From an uncultured Methylococcaceae bacterium (lineage in GTDB: Bacteria > Pseudomonadota > Gammaproteobacteria > Methylococcales > Methylomonadaceae), in assembly GCA_903866825.1 (NCBI GenBank), contig CAIPPE010000146.1, forward strand, positions 1-32,350: a DNA stretch of 32,350 nt, given 5' to 3'. The notes below the pieces were generated by a model that was not told the origin of the DNA, did not search any database, and saw nothing but the letters and a program-made list of their open reading frames with translations. This document shows, piece by piece, positions 8,022-18,018 of this stretch. The position numbers and the translations under genes are program-made. Positions within the stretch are counted from its first letter, which is position 1. Each line of letters opens with the position of its first letter.

Positions 8022-8339
8022 GATGTTCTCAGGCTGTTTAGTTTTTTGGTAACACATTATAACGATGCTATCAGTAAATGCTAACGGATCATGATAGATA
8101 AACTTAGAAAATAATTAAGTTAATGGCTAAATTGTTTTGTAGTGTGGCATAATACGCGAAAGTTGTTGTAATTCGACTACGCTATCGTTTGATTAATCTG
8201 TATGTTGTAAAGTTTGTTGAAGCTGTATTTTATTTTTACCTGATTGTTCGTATTATTTACGTTCGAGTTTCAAAGCAGTCAGTTTAAAAATTTTATGAAG
8301 ATGTAGTGTTTTATTTGAAGTTATATTTAGGAGAACAAT
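8022..8339. other. Intergenic region upstream of the ompA-like gene
   Basis: A 318-nt AT-rich gap serving as promoter region for the SirB2 and OmpA-family genes. TGGCATAAT at 8145-8153 is a reasonable extended -10 element for the plus strand but sits about 187 nt before the ATG, implying a long leader if used. A strong AGGAG (8329-8333) precedes the ATG at 8340. No other gene is apparent. Confidence 0.4.
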
Positions 8340-9398
8340 ATGTTTAGAAAATTATTACTGACCGTTGTGGCATTGTCAGGCGTTGGTTTTTTACCCACTG
8401 CTCACGCTGATAAAGTGGTAGATAACAGATGGTATGTTTCACCTTTTGGTTCATTTGTTCAGCCCGGTGGAGATCGCCAATCCGACAATGGATGGGGCGG
8501 TGGTCTAGGGTTTGGCAAAATACTAAATGAGCATTTTAATGTTGAGTTGAGAGGTTTTTATCAAAACTTGAGTGGCGGTAAATACGGTGGATCAGATATT
8601 ACCGGGGGTACAGCCGATATACAATATTATATTTCGCGTGGCACTTTCTCACCTTACACTGTGATTGGCCTGGGTGGTATTAATACCAGCCACAATGGTA
8701 AAAGCAGTGCCGGGTTTATAGGTGAAGCGGGTGCCGGTCTGGCTTATGAAGTGACTGATAACTTCTTGGTCCGTAGTGACGTGCGTTATCGTTACAACAA
8801 CAATGGTAATGGAAACTTACAGCCTGGTACGAATGAATTTAACGATTTGGTTGTTAATCTGGGTTTTGTAATACCTTTTGGACCCAAGCCTAAAGAAGTT
8901 GTCGCAGAGGTCACACCGGTTGCTCCAGCACCTGTAGCAGTTGTAAAGGCAGATTGTTCAGCGCTAGATTCTGATCATGATGGTGTTAATGATTGTAACG
9001 ATCAATGCCCGAATACCTTATCTGGCGTTCATGTCAGTGTTTTAGGATGCTGGATTGTAGATGTTAAATTTGATAATGATAAAGACATTATTAAACCACA
9101 ATATTTTGCTAATCTTGATGATACCGCTGCCCGTATTAAAGAACATCCTGAACTGGTTATTGAGATACAAGGACATACCAGTAAAACAGGTGGCTTTAAG
9201 CATAATATGAATTTGTCTGAACGTAGAGCACTTGCTGTTAAAAAGTATCTGGTTGATGGTAGTAAATCACCTAATTTAACAACTCGCGGCTATGGTTGGA
9301 CACGTCCTATTAGCTCTAATGATACTGAAGAAGGGCGTGCAAATAACCGTAGAGTGCAGTTAGAAGTTAATGGCCAATCTCAAAAACCTTTAAATTAA
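8340..9398 (+). CDS. OmpA-family outer membrane protein
   Basis: A 352-residue outer-membrane protein that anchors the envelope to peptidoglycan. It has a 23-residue signal peptide ending AHA, an N-terminal beta-barrel rich in Gly/aromatic alternation (about 24-180), and a proline/valine-rich linker. A thrombospondin type-3-like calcium motif follows (DSDHDGVNDCNDQCP, about 212-226), and then a C-terminal OmpA/MotB domain with GHTSKTGG, LSERRALAVKKYLV and ANNRRVQLE, the last containing the Arg that contacts diaminopimelate. A strong ribosome binding site lies upstream and a clear intrinsic terminator 60 nt downstream, so it is probably monocistronic. The TSP3 hinge makes it closer to OprF-like proteins than to enteric OmpA. 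Confidence 0.93.
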   Translation: MFRKLLLTVVALSGVGFLPTAHADKVVDNRWYVSPFGSFVQPGGDRQSDNGWGGGLGFGKILNEHFNVELRGFYQNLSGGKYGGSDITGGTADIQYYISRGTFSPYTVIGLGGINTSHNGKSSAGFIGEAGAGLAYEVTDNFLVRSDVRYRYNNNGNGNLQPGTNEFNDLVVNLGFVIPFGPKPKEVVAEVTPVAPAPVAVVKADCSALDSDHDGVNDCNDQCPNTLSGVHVSVLGCWIVDVKFDNDKDIIKPQYFANLDDTAARIKEHPELVIEIQGHTSKTGGFKHNMNLSERRALAVKKYLVDGSKSPNLTTRGYGWTRPISSNDTEEGRANNRRVQLEVNGQSQKPLN

Positions 9399-9458
9399 AA
9401 ATTGAGTCTTTGTTGTTGAAGATTAAGTTCTTTATTGTTATTTAAAGGCTTGAATTAA

Positions 9459-9488
9459 AAAACCCGTTTTGAAAACGGGTTTTTTTTT
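9459..9488 (+). terminator. Rho-independent terminator of the ompA-like gene
   Basis: AAAACCCGTTTT and AAAACGGGTTTT form a palindrome around a single G, with core stem CCCG/CGGG, and run directly into an uninterrupted T tract ending at 9488. It begins 60 nt after the OmpA-family stop. The A tract on the left could allow use on the minus strand, but no minus-strand gene ends here. Confidence 0.92.
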
Positions 9489-9645
9489 ACCCGATGTTTA
9501 GCGCTTTTGGCAAGTCGTTCAGCGCACTAAAAAAACTGTGTTTAGCCGTGTTTTATAGTGTTGAACAAATTAAGTTGCAAAATCGGTGACTGAGATACTC
9601 ATTTAATGTAATGTTATAGTATCTAAAAAAATGAGGGGATTGACG

Positions 9646-10953
9646 ATGACTAATGAAAACGTTGAAAAGCATAAAATTGTTATTGTAGGTGGTGGTGCTG
9701 CAGGGCTCGAATTAGCAACCAGTTTAGGGCGTCAGTTAGGCAAACCTGGCTTAGCCGAAGTCACTCTGATTGATGTTGCATCGACACATATTTGGAAGCC
9801 GTTGTTACATGAAGTAGCTGCAGGGACATTGGATGAGTCTGAACAGGTTGAGTATTTACCCCAAGGTCATCGTAATCATTTCTATTTTAGATTGGGAAGA
9901 ATGGAAGGCCTGGATAGAAAGAAAAAGCAGATTGTCGTCAGTCCGACGCTCAGTGATAGCGGCGAAGAGTTGATACCCGGTCGTACTTTTAGTTATGACA
10001 CATTGGTGATGTCGGTGGGCAGTGTGAGTAATACGTTTAATATAAAAGGTGTTGCGGAACATTGTTTGTTTCTGGATACCACATCACAAGCTTTTAAGTT
10101 TCAGAAGCAACTGTTTGAGTCCTATTTAAAAAGCTATATTGGTAAAGATAGTGCCAGTATTAAGCCTTTATCGATTGCTATTGTTGGAGCAGGGGCCACC
10201 GGTGTTGAGTTAGCTGCGCAATTGCACGAAGTGACCAATGTGCTGGCGATTTATGGCCTAAATGAGAAGAGCACGGTCAAGCTGACCATTATTGAGGCAG
10301 CAACGCAATTATTACCCGCATTGCCCATTAAGTTAGCAACGGCTACCCAGCAACAATTGGTATCATTGGGTGTTGTTCTTAAAATGGGTAGACGTGTTGT
10401 CGAGATTACAAAAGAGGGGATTACCACTCATGATGGTGAGTTTATTGAAGCTGATCTTAAGGTCTGGGCGGCTGGGATTAAAGCACCTGACTGGATGAAA
10501 GGCTTAGATGGCTTGGAAACTAATCATATTAATCAGTTAGTAGTTGATAGTACGTTAAAAACCAGTGATGATGATATTTTTGCAATGGGAGATTGTGCGG
10601 CTTGTCTATGGCAAGGTCACACAGGCAATGTTCCGCCACGGGCGCAGGCTGCTCATCAGCAGGCATCCGCTTTATGCAAATCAATCATTAATCGGTTAAA
10701 GGGGCGTGGCTTGGTTGAGTTTGTTTATTATGATTATGGTTCTTTGGTGTCTTTGGGAAAATACACCACAGTCGGTAATTTGATGGGTAATTTAATGGGT
10801 ACAGTAAGCGTCGGTGGCTTTATTGCTAAAGTGGTTTATTTGTCGCTCTATAAAATGCACCAGGTAGCTATTCATGGCTATTTTAGAACCGCTATGTTGA
10901 CGCTATCAAATGCCTTTAGGCGTAGCGTTTATAGAAAAATAAAAATGCACTAG
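9646..10953 (+). CDS. ndh: Type II NADH:quinone oxidoreductase (NDH-2)
   Basis: A single-subunit, non-proton-pumping NADH dehydrogenase of 435 residues at the inner membrane. The FAD Rossmann motif IVIVGGGAAGLELA begins near residue 11, the NADH Rossmann motif IAIVGAGATGVELAAQL lies near 178, and the quinone-associated contexts DDIFAMGDCAA and PPRAQAAHQQA are present. The C-terminus (KVVYLSLYKMHQVAIHGYFR) matches the membrane-binding region of NDH-2. I chose the ATG at 9646, which has GAGGGG seven nt upstream, over the in-frame ATG at 9631, since that ribosome binding site lies inside the longer frame. A YcxB-like gene follows 28 nt downstream. Confidence 0.93.
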   Translation: MTNENVEKHKIVIVGGGAAGLELATSLGRQLGKPGLAEVTLIDVASTHIWKPLLHEVAAGTLDESEQVEYLPQGHRNHFYFRLGRMEGLDRKKKQIVVSPTLSDSGEELIPGRTFSYDTLVMSVGSVSNTFNIKGVAEHCLFLDTTSQAFKFQKQLFESYLKSYIGKDSASIKPLSIAIVGAGATGVELAAQLHEVTNVLAIYGLNEKSTVKLTIIEAATQLLPALPIKLATATQQQLVSLGVVLKMGRRVVEITKEGITTHDGEFIEADLKVWAAGIKAPDWMKGLDGLETNHINQLVVDSTLKTSDDDIFAMGDCAACLWQGHTGNVPPRAQAAHQQASALCKSIINRLKGRGLVEFVYYDYGSLVSLGKYTTVGNLMGNLMGTVSVGGFIAKVVYLSLYKMHQVAIHGYFRTAMLTLSNAFRRSVYRKIKMH

Positions 10954-10981
10954 AATTTTAAACTTAAAGAATATTGAGATT

Positions 10982-11512
10982 ATGTTTGAAGTAGAATACG
11001 AGTTTGGTGAAGAAGATTTAATTCATTTTAATGAAATACAGTTCATGCGGAATGATGAGATACAGCACAATATTAAGAAAAATCGATGGATAGTCCCCGG
11101 GGTGATGGGAATCATTGGTGGTTTTTATTATTTCTATTATGGTGATATGAAGTCATCGGGTTATATTATTCTTATGGCTGCTCTTTGGGCGATTTTGTCC
11201 CCAAAAATAATGATGCTGGATTTACGTCGGCAAATTCTTAAGAACTATACTGCAAAAGAAAAAAGCAATATGTTCGGGCTTTATACCTTAAGTATAGATC
11301 CTGCGAATCCTAACTATTTATTAGAAAAGTCGCCTAGCGGTAAAAATAAAATGGCCTGGTCAGATTTGGTTAGGGTGGAATATGGTAAACGTTATGTATA
11401 TATTTACATTAACTTGAGTACCGCATTGGTTATTCCTGTCGATAAGGTAAAGAAAGGCAATCTCGAGCAATTTGCAGAACAGGCAGAAAAGATGATTGAA
11501 CGATTTTCTTAA
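10982..11512 (+). CDS. YcxB-like membrane protein
   Basis: A 176-residue protein with a short acidic N-terminus (VEYEFGEEDLIHFNEIQ), two adjacent hydrophobic segments (about 37-53 and 58-75) and a C-terminal beta-rich soluble part including NKMAWSDLVRVEYGKRYVYIYI and ALVIPVDKV. This order fits the YcxB-like family, of unknown function. It is 28 nt behind ndh and 48 nt ahead of the MgtC/DUF4010 gene, so the three may form one transcript. Family recognition is by overall pattern only. Confidence 0.7.
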   Translation: MFEVEYEFGEEDLIHFNEIQFMRNDEIQHNIKKNRWIVPGVMGIIGGFYYFYYGDMKSSGYIILMAALWAILSPKIMMLDLRRQILKNYTAKEKSNMFGLYTLSIDPANPNYLLEKSPSGKNKMAWSDLVRVEYGKRYVYIYINLSTALVIPVDKVKKGNLEQFAEQAEKMIERFS

Positions 11513-11560
11513 TTTAGATTATTTTGTAACAACACTTAAAAGTGATTAGGCCATCCTATA

Positions 11561-12817
11561 ATGGAGTTTTATAACGCTATTCCCCCACTGTTAGTTCAAT
11601 TTATTATGACGGTGGCCTTTTCTTTCGTGGTAGGTCTTGAGTTTCGTAGTTATTATCAGGCTAATGAATATAAACTGAATTTTGGCAGTACTCGAACCTT
11701 CGTATTGATTGGGGTTTTAGGTTTTATCCTTTACACCTTAGATACAAGTAAGCAATTATTTGCAGTTGGGTTGTTTTTACTGGGGAGTTTTTTATTGTTG
11801 TTTTACTGGAGACTGTCTGCTAATAGTCAGTTTTCAATGTTTAGCACGATTTTCGCTCTTTTAATCTATCTGATAGGGCCTATCGCTAGCGTTTTTCCTA
11901 GCTGGTTTTTAGTTTTATTTGCAGTGGTTTTGATCTTGATTCTAAGTGAAAAAACCTTGATTCATCGTTTTTCTGATCAACTCGCTAACGAGGAAATTGC
12001 GACTTTAGCAAAGTTCTTAATTATTTCCGGCGTTATTCTGCCATTACTTCCTGATCAACCGATTGCTGCTTTGTTGCCTGTAACTTATTACCGTGTTTGG
12101 CTGGCAGTTTTAATAGTGTCTGGTTTTTCTTATCTGAGTTATCTGGTTAATACCTATTTCTTTAAAAGTCGCAGTTTGATTATCACCGGGTTTTTAGGTG
12201 GGCTTTATTCCAGTACTGCTGCGACGGTTGTAATTTCGCGACAAGCAAGCCGCTTGGACAGTGCTTCAGGGAGAAAAGTGTCATCAGCACTGATCATGGC
12301 GACAACGATGATGTATATCAGGTTGTTAGGGATAATTTTTGTGTTTGATCGAAGTTTGGCTATACAGTTACTAGCGCCGTTTTTAATTATTATCGTTTTA
12401 TCACTGATTACAATAAGTGGTTTATTAACCTTTAAAAATCAAACGACAGAATTGCATGAAGTTAGCGAGGTTAAGCATCCTTTAGAGTTAACAACGGCTA
12501 TTTTGTTCGCTACGTTTTTTATGGTTTTTGCTTTTCTGACAAGCTATGTGACGAATCAATACGGCAGTCATGGTCTTAAGTTCCTGGCAATCATTGCTGG
12601 TTTTACAGATATAGATCCTTTTATATTATCTTTATTAAGTGGAAAATTTATTTTAACTGATTCATCAATTGTCTCGGCAATCATGTTGGCGAGTGGTAGC
12701 AATAATTTGTTGAAAGCCGCTTATGCAATTGTATTGGCAAGAAATAAGTCAATCTTATTAGCTGTTGTTTGGTTAGGTATTTTATTTGTAGCTTCGTTTT
12801 TATACGTTTATTACTAA
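11561..12817 (+). CDS. MgtC/SapB-like protein with DUF4010
   Basis: A 418-residue inner-membrane protein with about a dozen hydrophobic segments. The N-terminal part (VGLEFRSYY, STRTFVLIGVLGFILY) resembles the MgtC/SapB domain, and the remainder, including ITGFLGGLYSSTAATVVISRQAS, fits DUF4010. Proteins of this architecture are common in bacteria but their transported or sensed substrate is unknown; magnesium is often guessed from the MgtC name and is not supported here. It converges with the YgjP-type gene with only 19 nt between stops and no visible terminator. Confidence 0.82.
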   Translation: MEFYNAIPPLLVQFIMTVAFSFVVGLEFRSYYQANEYKLNFGSTRTFVLIGVLGFILYTLDTSKQLFAVGLFLLGSFLLLFYWRLSANSQFSMFSTIFALLIYLIGPIASVFPSWFLVLFAVVLILILSEKTLIHRFSDQLANEEIATLAKFLIISGVILPLLPDQPIAALLPVTYYRVWLAVLIVSGFSYLSYLVNTYFFKSRSLIITGFLGGLYSSTAATVVISRQASRLDSASGRKVSSALIMATTMMYIRLLGIIFVFDRSLAIQLLAPFLIIIVLSLITISGLLTFKNQTTELHEVSEVKHPLELTTAILFATFFMVFAFLTSYVTNQYGSHGLKFLAIIAGFTDIDPFILSLLSGKFILTDSSIVSAIMLASGSNNLLKAAYAIVLARNKSILLAVVWLGILFVASFLYVYY

Positions 12818-12836
12818 TTTATATTAGTGAACAATG

Positions 12837-13538
12837 TTAAATTTCCAATTTCGCTCCATTGAGTTTTAGCCATGCGCCTTGTTCTTTGTAGTTAGGGCAA
12901 TATTTCCCTACTGATTTCCAAAAGGTAGGAGAATGGTTATGATGCAGGATATGACATAACTCATGAACCACTAAATAATCAATAATAGGTTCAGGTGCCA
13001 TAATAATCTTCCAGTTATATTGAATGACGCTTTTAATGCTGCAACTTCCCCAGCGTGATTTAAAGGCTTTAATGACCACAGACGATGGACTCACTCCGAT
13101 TATTTTTGCATAGTGCTGAGATTTTTCTACCAAAACTTGTTGTGCTTGTTGCTTGTACCATTTAATCAGCAACTGTTTAATTATTTTAGCATTATCAACG
13201 CGTGTGTCCCGGACTGAAACGATCAGTTCGTCTTCATGACGGGTTAGAGCAGGGTAAAATCCTGATACAATTTTTAAAACATGATTTTTCCCTAAATAAG
13301 AAAAGACTTCACCAGCCATAAATTCTTTGGGTTTAACTGCAAATATTTCTTGTTGGAGGGCTAGTTTTTCTTTAATCCAGCGGCTTTTTTTAGCAACCAG
13401 CAATTCAATAGTTGCTCTGTTTAAGTTTTCAGGCACCATGACAAATACCTGCCCTTTACTGATTTTAATTGCAATGGAAGTGCGTTTGGAAGATCGAATA
13501 ATTTCGGCAGTAAAGCCATTTCCCAGAATAGCAGTCAT
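12837..13538 (-). CDS. YgjP-type (SprT-like) zinc metallopeptidase
   Basis: A 233-residue predicted cytoplasmic metallopeptidase of the M48-like YgjP/DUF45 family. The zinc motif is HELCH (H192, E193, H196) with a third ligand at H202 in HHNHSPTFW. The family signature SRWGSCS (161-167) and KIIMAPEPIIDYLVVHEL precede it. The N-terminal part (residues 1-100) is the beta-rich domain usual for the family. Physiological substrate is unknown. It diverges from the carbonic-anhydrase-like gene across 121 nt. Confidence 0.87.
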   Translation of the reverse strand: MTAILGNGFTAEIIRSSKRTSIAIKISKGQVFVMVPENLNRATIELLVAKKSRWIKEKLALQQEIFAVKPKEFMAGEVFSYLGKNHVLKIVSGFYPALTRHEDELIVSVRDTRVDNAKIIKQLLIKWYKQQAQQVLVEKSQHYAKIIGVSPSSVVIKAFKSRWGSCSIKSVIQYNWKIIMAPEPIIDYLVVHELCHILHHNHSPTFWKSVGKYCPNYKEQGAWLKLNGAKLEI

Positions 13539-13659
13539 GTTTGTAATTAGGAATTAAGCGTGTATGGGGTATGTAAGTCATTATATAATGGGAGTCAACC
13601 CTGGTTGAAATTCTGTTAGTCACATTTTTGCCGTTATCTAATAATTAAGGAAGTAAACG

Positions 13660-14196
13660 ATGCCAATTAGACAATTTGATGATAAAAAACCTGTTATTGG
13701 GAATTCAGTTTATATTGATGAGAGTGCTGTTGTCATTGGTGATGTAACTTTAGGTGATGATGTGTCAGTATGGCCTACTACCGTTATTCGGGGGGACGTG
13801 GAAAGCATAAAAATTGGCGCGGGGACCAATGTTCAGGATGGCGCGGTATTACATGTTTCGCATGCAGGGCCTTTTTCTCCAGAATCGCAACCCTTAACGA
13901 TTGGCAAAGGAGTTACTATTGGGCATAGGGCTGTTGTTCATGCCTGTACGGTTGGTGATTATTGTCTGGTGGGTATAGGTGCTATTATTTTGGATGGCGC
14001 TATTCTTGAAGATTATGTGATGTTGGGTGCTGGAGCTCTAGTGTCTTCTGGAAAACGACTGGAAAGTGGTTTTTTATATGTGGGATCACCCGCTAAACAG
14101 GCTCGACCTTTGAAAGAGTCTGAAAAAGCATTTTTAGAATATTCGGCCGAGCATTATGTGCATTTGAAGAATGAGCATTTAGCAAAAACGCGATAA
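13660..14196 (+). CDS. Gamma-carbonic anhydrase family protein (YrdA/PaaY-like)
   Basis: A 178-residue left-handed beta-helix trimer subunit with hexapeptide periodicity (IGDVTLGDDVSVWPTTVIRG and onward). Probable metal ligands are H65 (VLHVSH), H89 (IGHR) and H94 (VVHACTVGD), with the five-residue spacing of the last pair as in the archaeal Cam enzyme. Bacterial YrdA-like homologues bind metal, but carbonic anhydrase activity is not shown for all. An AAGGAAG ribosome binding site precedes the ATG. It converges on aroE with a REP-like hairpin between them. Confidence 0.9.
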   Translation: MPIRQFDDKKPVIGNSVYIDESAVVIGDVTLGDDVSVWPTTVIRGDVESIKIGAGTNVQDGAVLHVSHAGPFSPESQPLTIGKGVTIGHRAVVHACTVGDYCLVGIGAIILDGAILEDYVMLGAGALVSSGKRLESGFLYVGSPAKQARPLKESEKAFLEYSAEHYVHLKNEHLAKTR

Positions 14197-14209
14197 TAGC
14201 GCTCCTATT

Positions 14210-14249
14210 TTATAGGATGTGCTTCACTATCGCTCAACACATCCTATAA
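14210..14249. repeat. REP-like palindrome between convergent genes
   Basis: TTATAGGATGTG at 14210-14221 is exactly complementary to CACATCCTATAA at 14238-14249, around a 16-nt loop containing CGCTCAA. It sits in the 73-nt gap between two convergent genes and has no T tract, so it looks like a repetitive extragenic palindrome that could also serve as a bidirectional transcript end. A similar element lies at 19776-19811. Confidence 0.65.
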
Positions 14250-14269
14250 GGGTATTATATTTTTTCGAT

Positions 14270-16155
<1,886 letters not shown>

Positions 16156-16262
16156 TTAGGCTTGGTTGATTAATCGGATAGTCATTTATTGTATCAGGGA
16201 TTGGCTGTACTGATATTTGTAAAATTTAGCACGTAACCATGAGTTTAATTTTAGAGGATTAT

Positions 16263-16898
16263 ATGAACGTTAAGCGTTACACCTTGTTCAGTTTTTTTGC
16301 GGTATTAATGATTTTAATGTCTAACACTCAGGTAATGGCTGATGATTTGTTACCACCGCAGCTTGCAATTGAAACGGCATCAAATAAATTGCAGGAAAAG
16401 ATGAAGGATAAAACTTTTATCAAGGATTTTGCAAAGGTTAATCAGTTTGTTAATGAAGCTATTTTACCCAGCACTGATTTTGAAAAAATATCTTCTCTGG
16501 TTTTAGGTAAGTTATGGAAAACAGCAACGCCTGACGAGCGCGAGCGTTTTAAGAAAGAATTTCAAACTCTTTTGGTAAGAACTTATTCACGTGCATTCGT
16601 TGAATTTAAAGATTGGTCGATCCGTTATTTACCCATTGAGATGGAAGCTGATGCAACGAAAGTCATTGTAAAAACAGAAGTATTGCAGCCGGGTTTAAAG
16701 CCGGTTGCGGTTGATTATCGTATGTTGCAGGCTGATGGTGATTGGAAGGCTTACGATATTCTGATCGAAGGTGTGAGTCTGGTAACCAATTACCGTACAA
16801 CTTTTTCTACCGAAGTTCAAACCAAAGGCTCGTTGAACGCAGTGATTGATAGTCTTGCAAAACGAAATGTAGAAGCACTGGCTGCAAAAAACTCCTAA
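16263..16898 (+). CDS. MlaC/Ttg2D-family phospholipid-binding protein (possibly HpnM)
   Basis: A 211-residue periplasmic lipid shuttle. A signal peptide ends near VMA (26), and the mature part shows the family pattern FAKVNQFVNEAILPSTDFEKIS, FKKEFQTLLVRTYSRAF, VDYRMLQADGDWKAYDILIEGVSLVTNYRTTF. In the Mla pathway such proteins carry phospholipids between the outer-membrane MlaA complex and the MlaFEDB transporter. Here no mla gene lies nearby, so an orphan paralogue is likely; the related hopanoid-locus protein HpnM is an alternative. I chose the ATG at 16263 because AGAGGA (16253-16258) precedes it and the signal peptide then starts directly; an in-frame ATG at 16239 adds eight residues. Confidence 0.87.
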   Translation: MNVKRYTLFSFFAVLMILMSNTQVMADDLLPPQLAIETASNKLQEKMKDKTFIKDFAKVNQFVNEAILPSTDFEKISSLVLGKLWKTATPDERERFKKEFQTLLVRTYSRAFVEFKDWSIRYLPIEMEADATKVIVKTEVLQPGLKPVAVDYRMLQADGDWKAYDILIEGVSLVTNYRTTFSTEVQTKGSLNAVIDSLAKRNVEALAAKNS

Positions 16899-16954
16899 TT
16901 GATCATCTAAGTTTCCACCGATAGGGTTTGAGTGGCTTTAGCAGCGTAAATATT

Positions 16955-17010
16955 CACCCCCCCCTTTGAAAAGGGGGGGTGAGGGGGATTTATCTAATAA
17001 TATCTCCCCC
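16955..17010. repeat. C/G-tract palindromic element
   Basis: A run of eight C residues (16957-16964), TTTGAAAA, then seven G residues (16973-16979) forms one hairpin. AGGGGGAT at 16982-16989 can pair with TCTCCCCC at 17003-17010 to form a second. No T tract of terminator type follows on either strand. It lies between the MlaC-like gene and cmoB. The sequence resembles short intergenic repeats that occur in many copies in some bacterial genomes, but I see only one copy here. Confidence 0.55.
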
Positions 17011-17039
17011 TAACTTCTCTTTAAATAATTTTACTTTAA

Positions 17040-18014
17040 ATGATTGATTATCAACCGCTCTATGATGCTCTGCTCGATGTAAAAGCAGAGGCATGGGTCG
17101 ATCTTCTTCCGCAACAAATTTCTAATGCCTTCGATCTAGACACACATGGTACGTTGTCTGAATGGCTTGCTATTATAGAAAGTTTACCTTTGCCAATAAC
17201 CTCACACCGTTCGTTAATAACCGATGCCGTTGAAATCGGTCAGGTGGGTGATTTATTAGACGCTGATCGAATACTACTTGAGAAGCAACTTAAAGGGTTA
17301 CATCCCTGGAGAAAAGGGCCTTATGATTTATTTGGCATTAAAATAAATACGGAATGGCGGTCGGATTGGAAATGGGATCGTTTAAAAGATCATATTGCAT
17401 CCTTGAAAAATCGCTTGGTCCTGGATGTAGGCTGTGGCAATGGTTATCATTGTTGGCGTATGTTGGGTGCAAACGCTAAAATGGTGGTTGGTATAGATCC
17501 CATGATCCTGAATGTTTTACAGTTTCAAGTGATTAGAAAGCTATACGGAGCGGCCCCTGTGTATGTGCTGCCTTTAGGCATAGAAGAGTTGCCCTATGGT
17601 TTAAAGGCGTTTGATACGGTTTTTTCAATGGGTGTGCTTTATCATCGTCGCTCACCGATTGATCATTTAATGGAATTGCGTGATTGTTTACAGTCTGGTG
17701 GTGAGTTGGTATTAGAAACTTTGGTGATTGATGGTGGATTAGGTGAGGTGTTAGTGCCAGAAGGGCGCTATGCCAAGATGCGTAATGTTTGGTTTTTGCC
17801 AACTTGCGATACCTTAATAAGCTGGATGACGCGTTGTGGTTTTAGAAATATCCGTTTGGTCGATGTGACGACGACAAGTATCGAGGAACAACGCAGTACG
17901 GAATGGATGCAGTTTCATTCACTGACAGACTTTCTGGATGAAGAAAATCCATTAATAACCTGTGAAGGACTTCCTGCCCCTAAGCGTGCAATATTTATTG
18001 CAAATGTGGCTTGA
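17040..18014 (+). CDS. cmoB: tRNA U34 carboxymethyltransferase
   Basis: Transfers the carboxymethyl group of carboxy-SAM to 5-hydroxyuridine at the wobble position of tRNA, giving cmo5U. The 324 residues match the family's usual 323. The cofactor-binding segment LKGLHPWRKGPYDLFG (84-99), TEWRSDWKWDR and the Rossmann motif LDVGCGNGYH (128-137) followed by VVGIDP are present, and FSMGVLYHRRSP is the usual CmoB active-site region. cmoA, which makes carboxy-SAM and often sits just upstream, is absent here and must lie elsewhere. The stop is 4 nt from that of the convergent DUF535 gene, leaving no room for a terminator. Confidence 0.95.
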   Translation: MIDYQPLYDALLDVKAEAWVDLLPQQISNAFDLDTHGTLSEWLAIIESLPLPITSHRSLITDAVEIGQVGDLLDADRILLEKQLKGLHPWRKGPYDLFGIKINTEWRSDWKWDRLKDHIASLKNRLVLDVGCGNGYHCWRMLGANAKMVVGIDPMILNVLQFQVIRKLYGAAPVYVLPLGIEELPYGLKAFDTVFSMGVLYHRRSPIDHLMELRDCLQSGGELVLETLVIDGGLGEVLVPEGRYAKMRNVWFLPTCDTLISWMTRCGFRNIRLVDVTTTSIEEQRSTEWMQFHSLTDFLDEENPLITCEGLPAPKRAIFIANVA

Positions 18015-18018
18015 AATT

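Noticed and set aside
16955-16980. C/G hairpin as a rho-independent terminator for the MlaC-like gene
   Set aside because: The stem is strong but is followed by GAGGGGGATT, not a T tract, on the plus strand.
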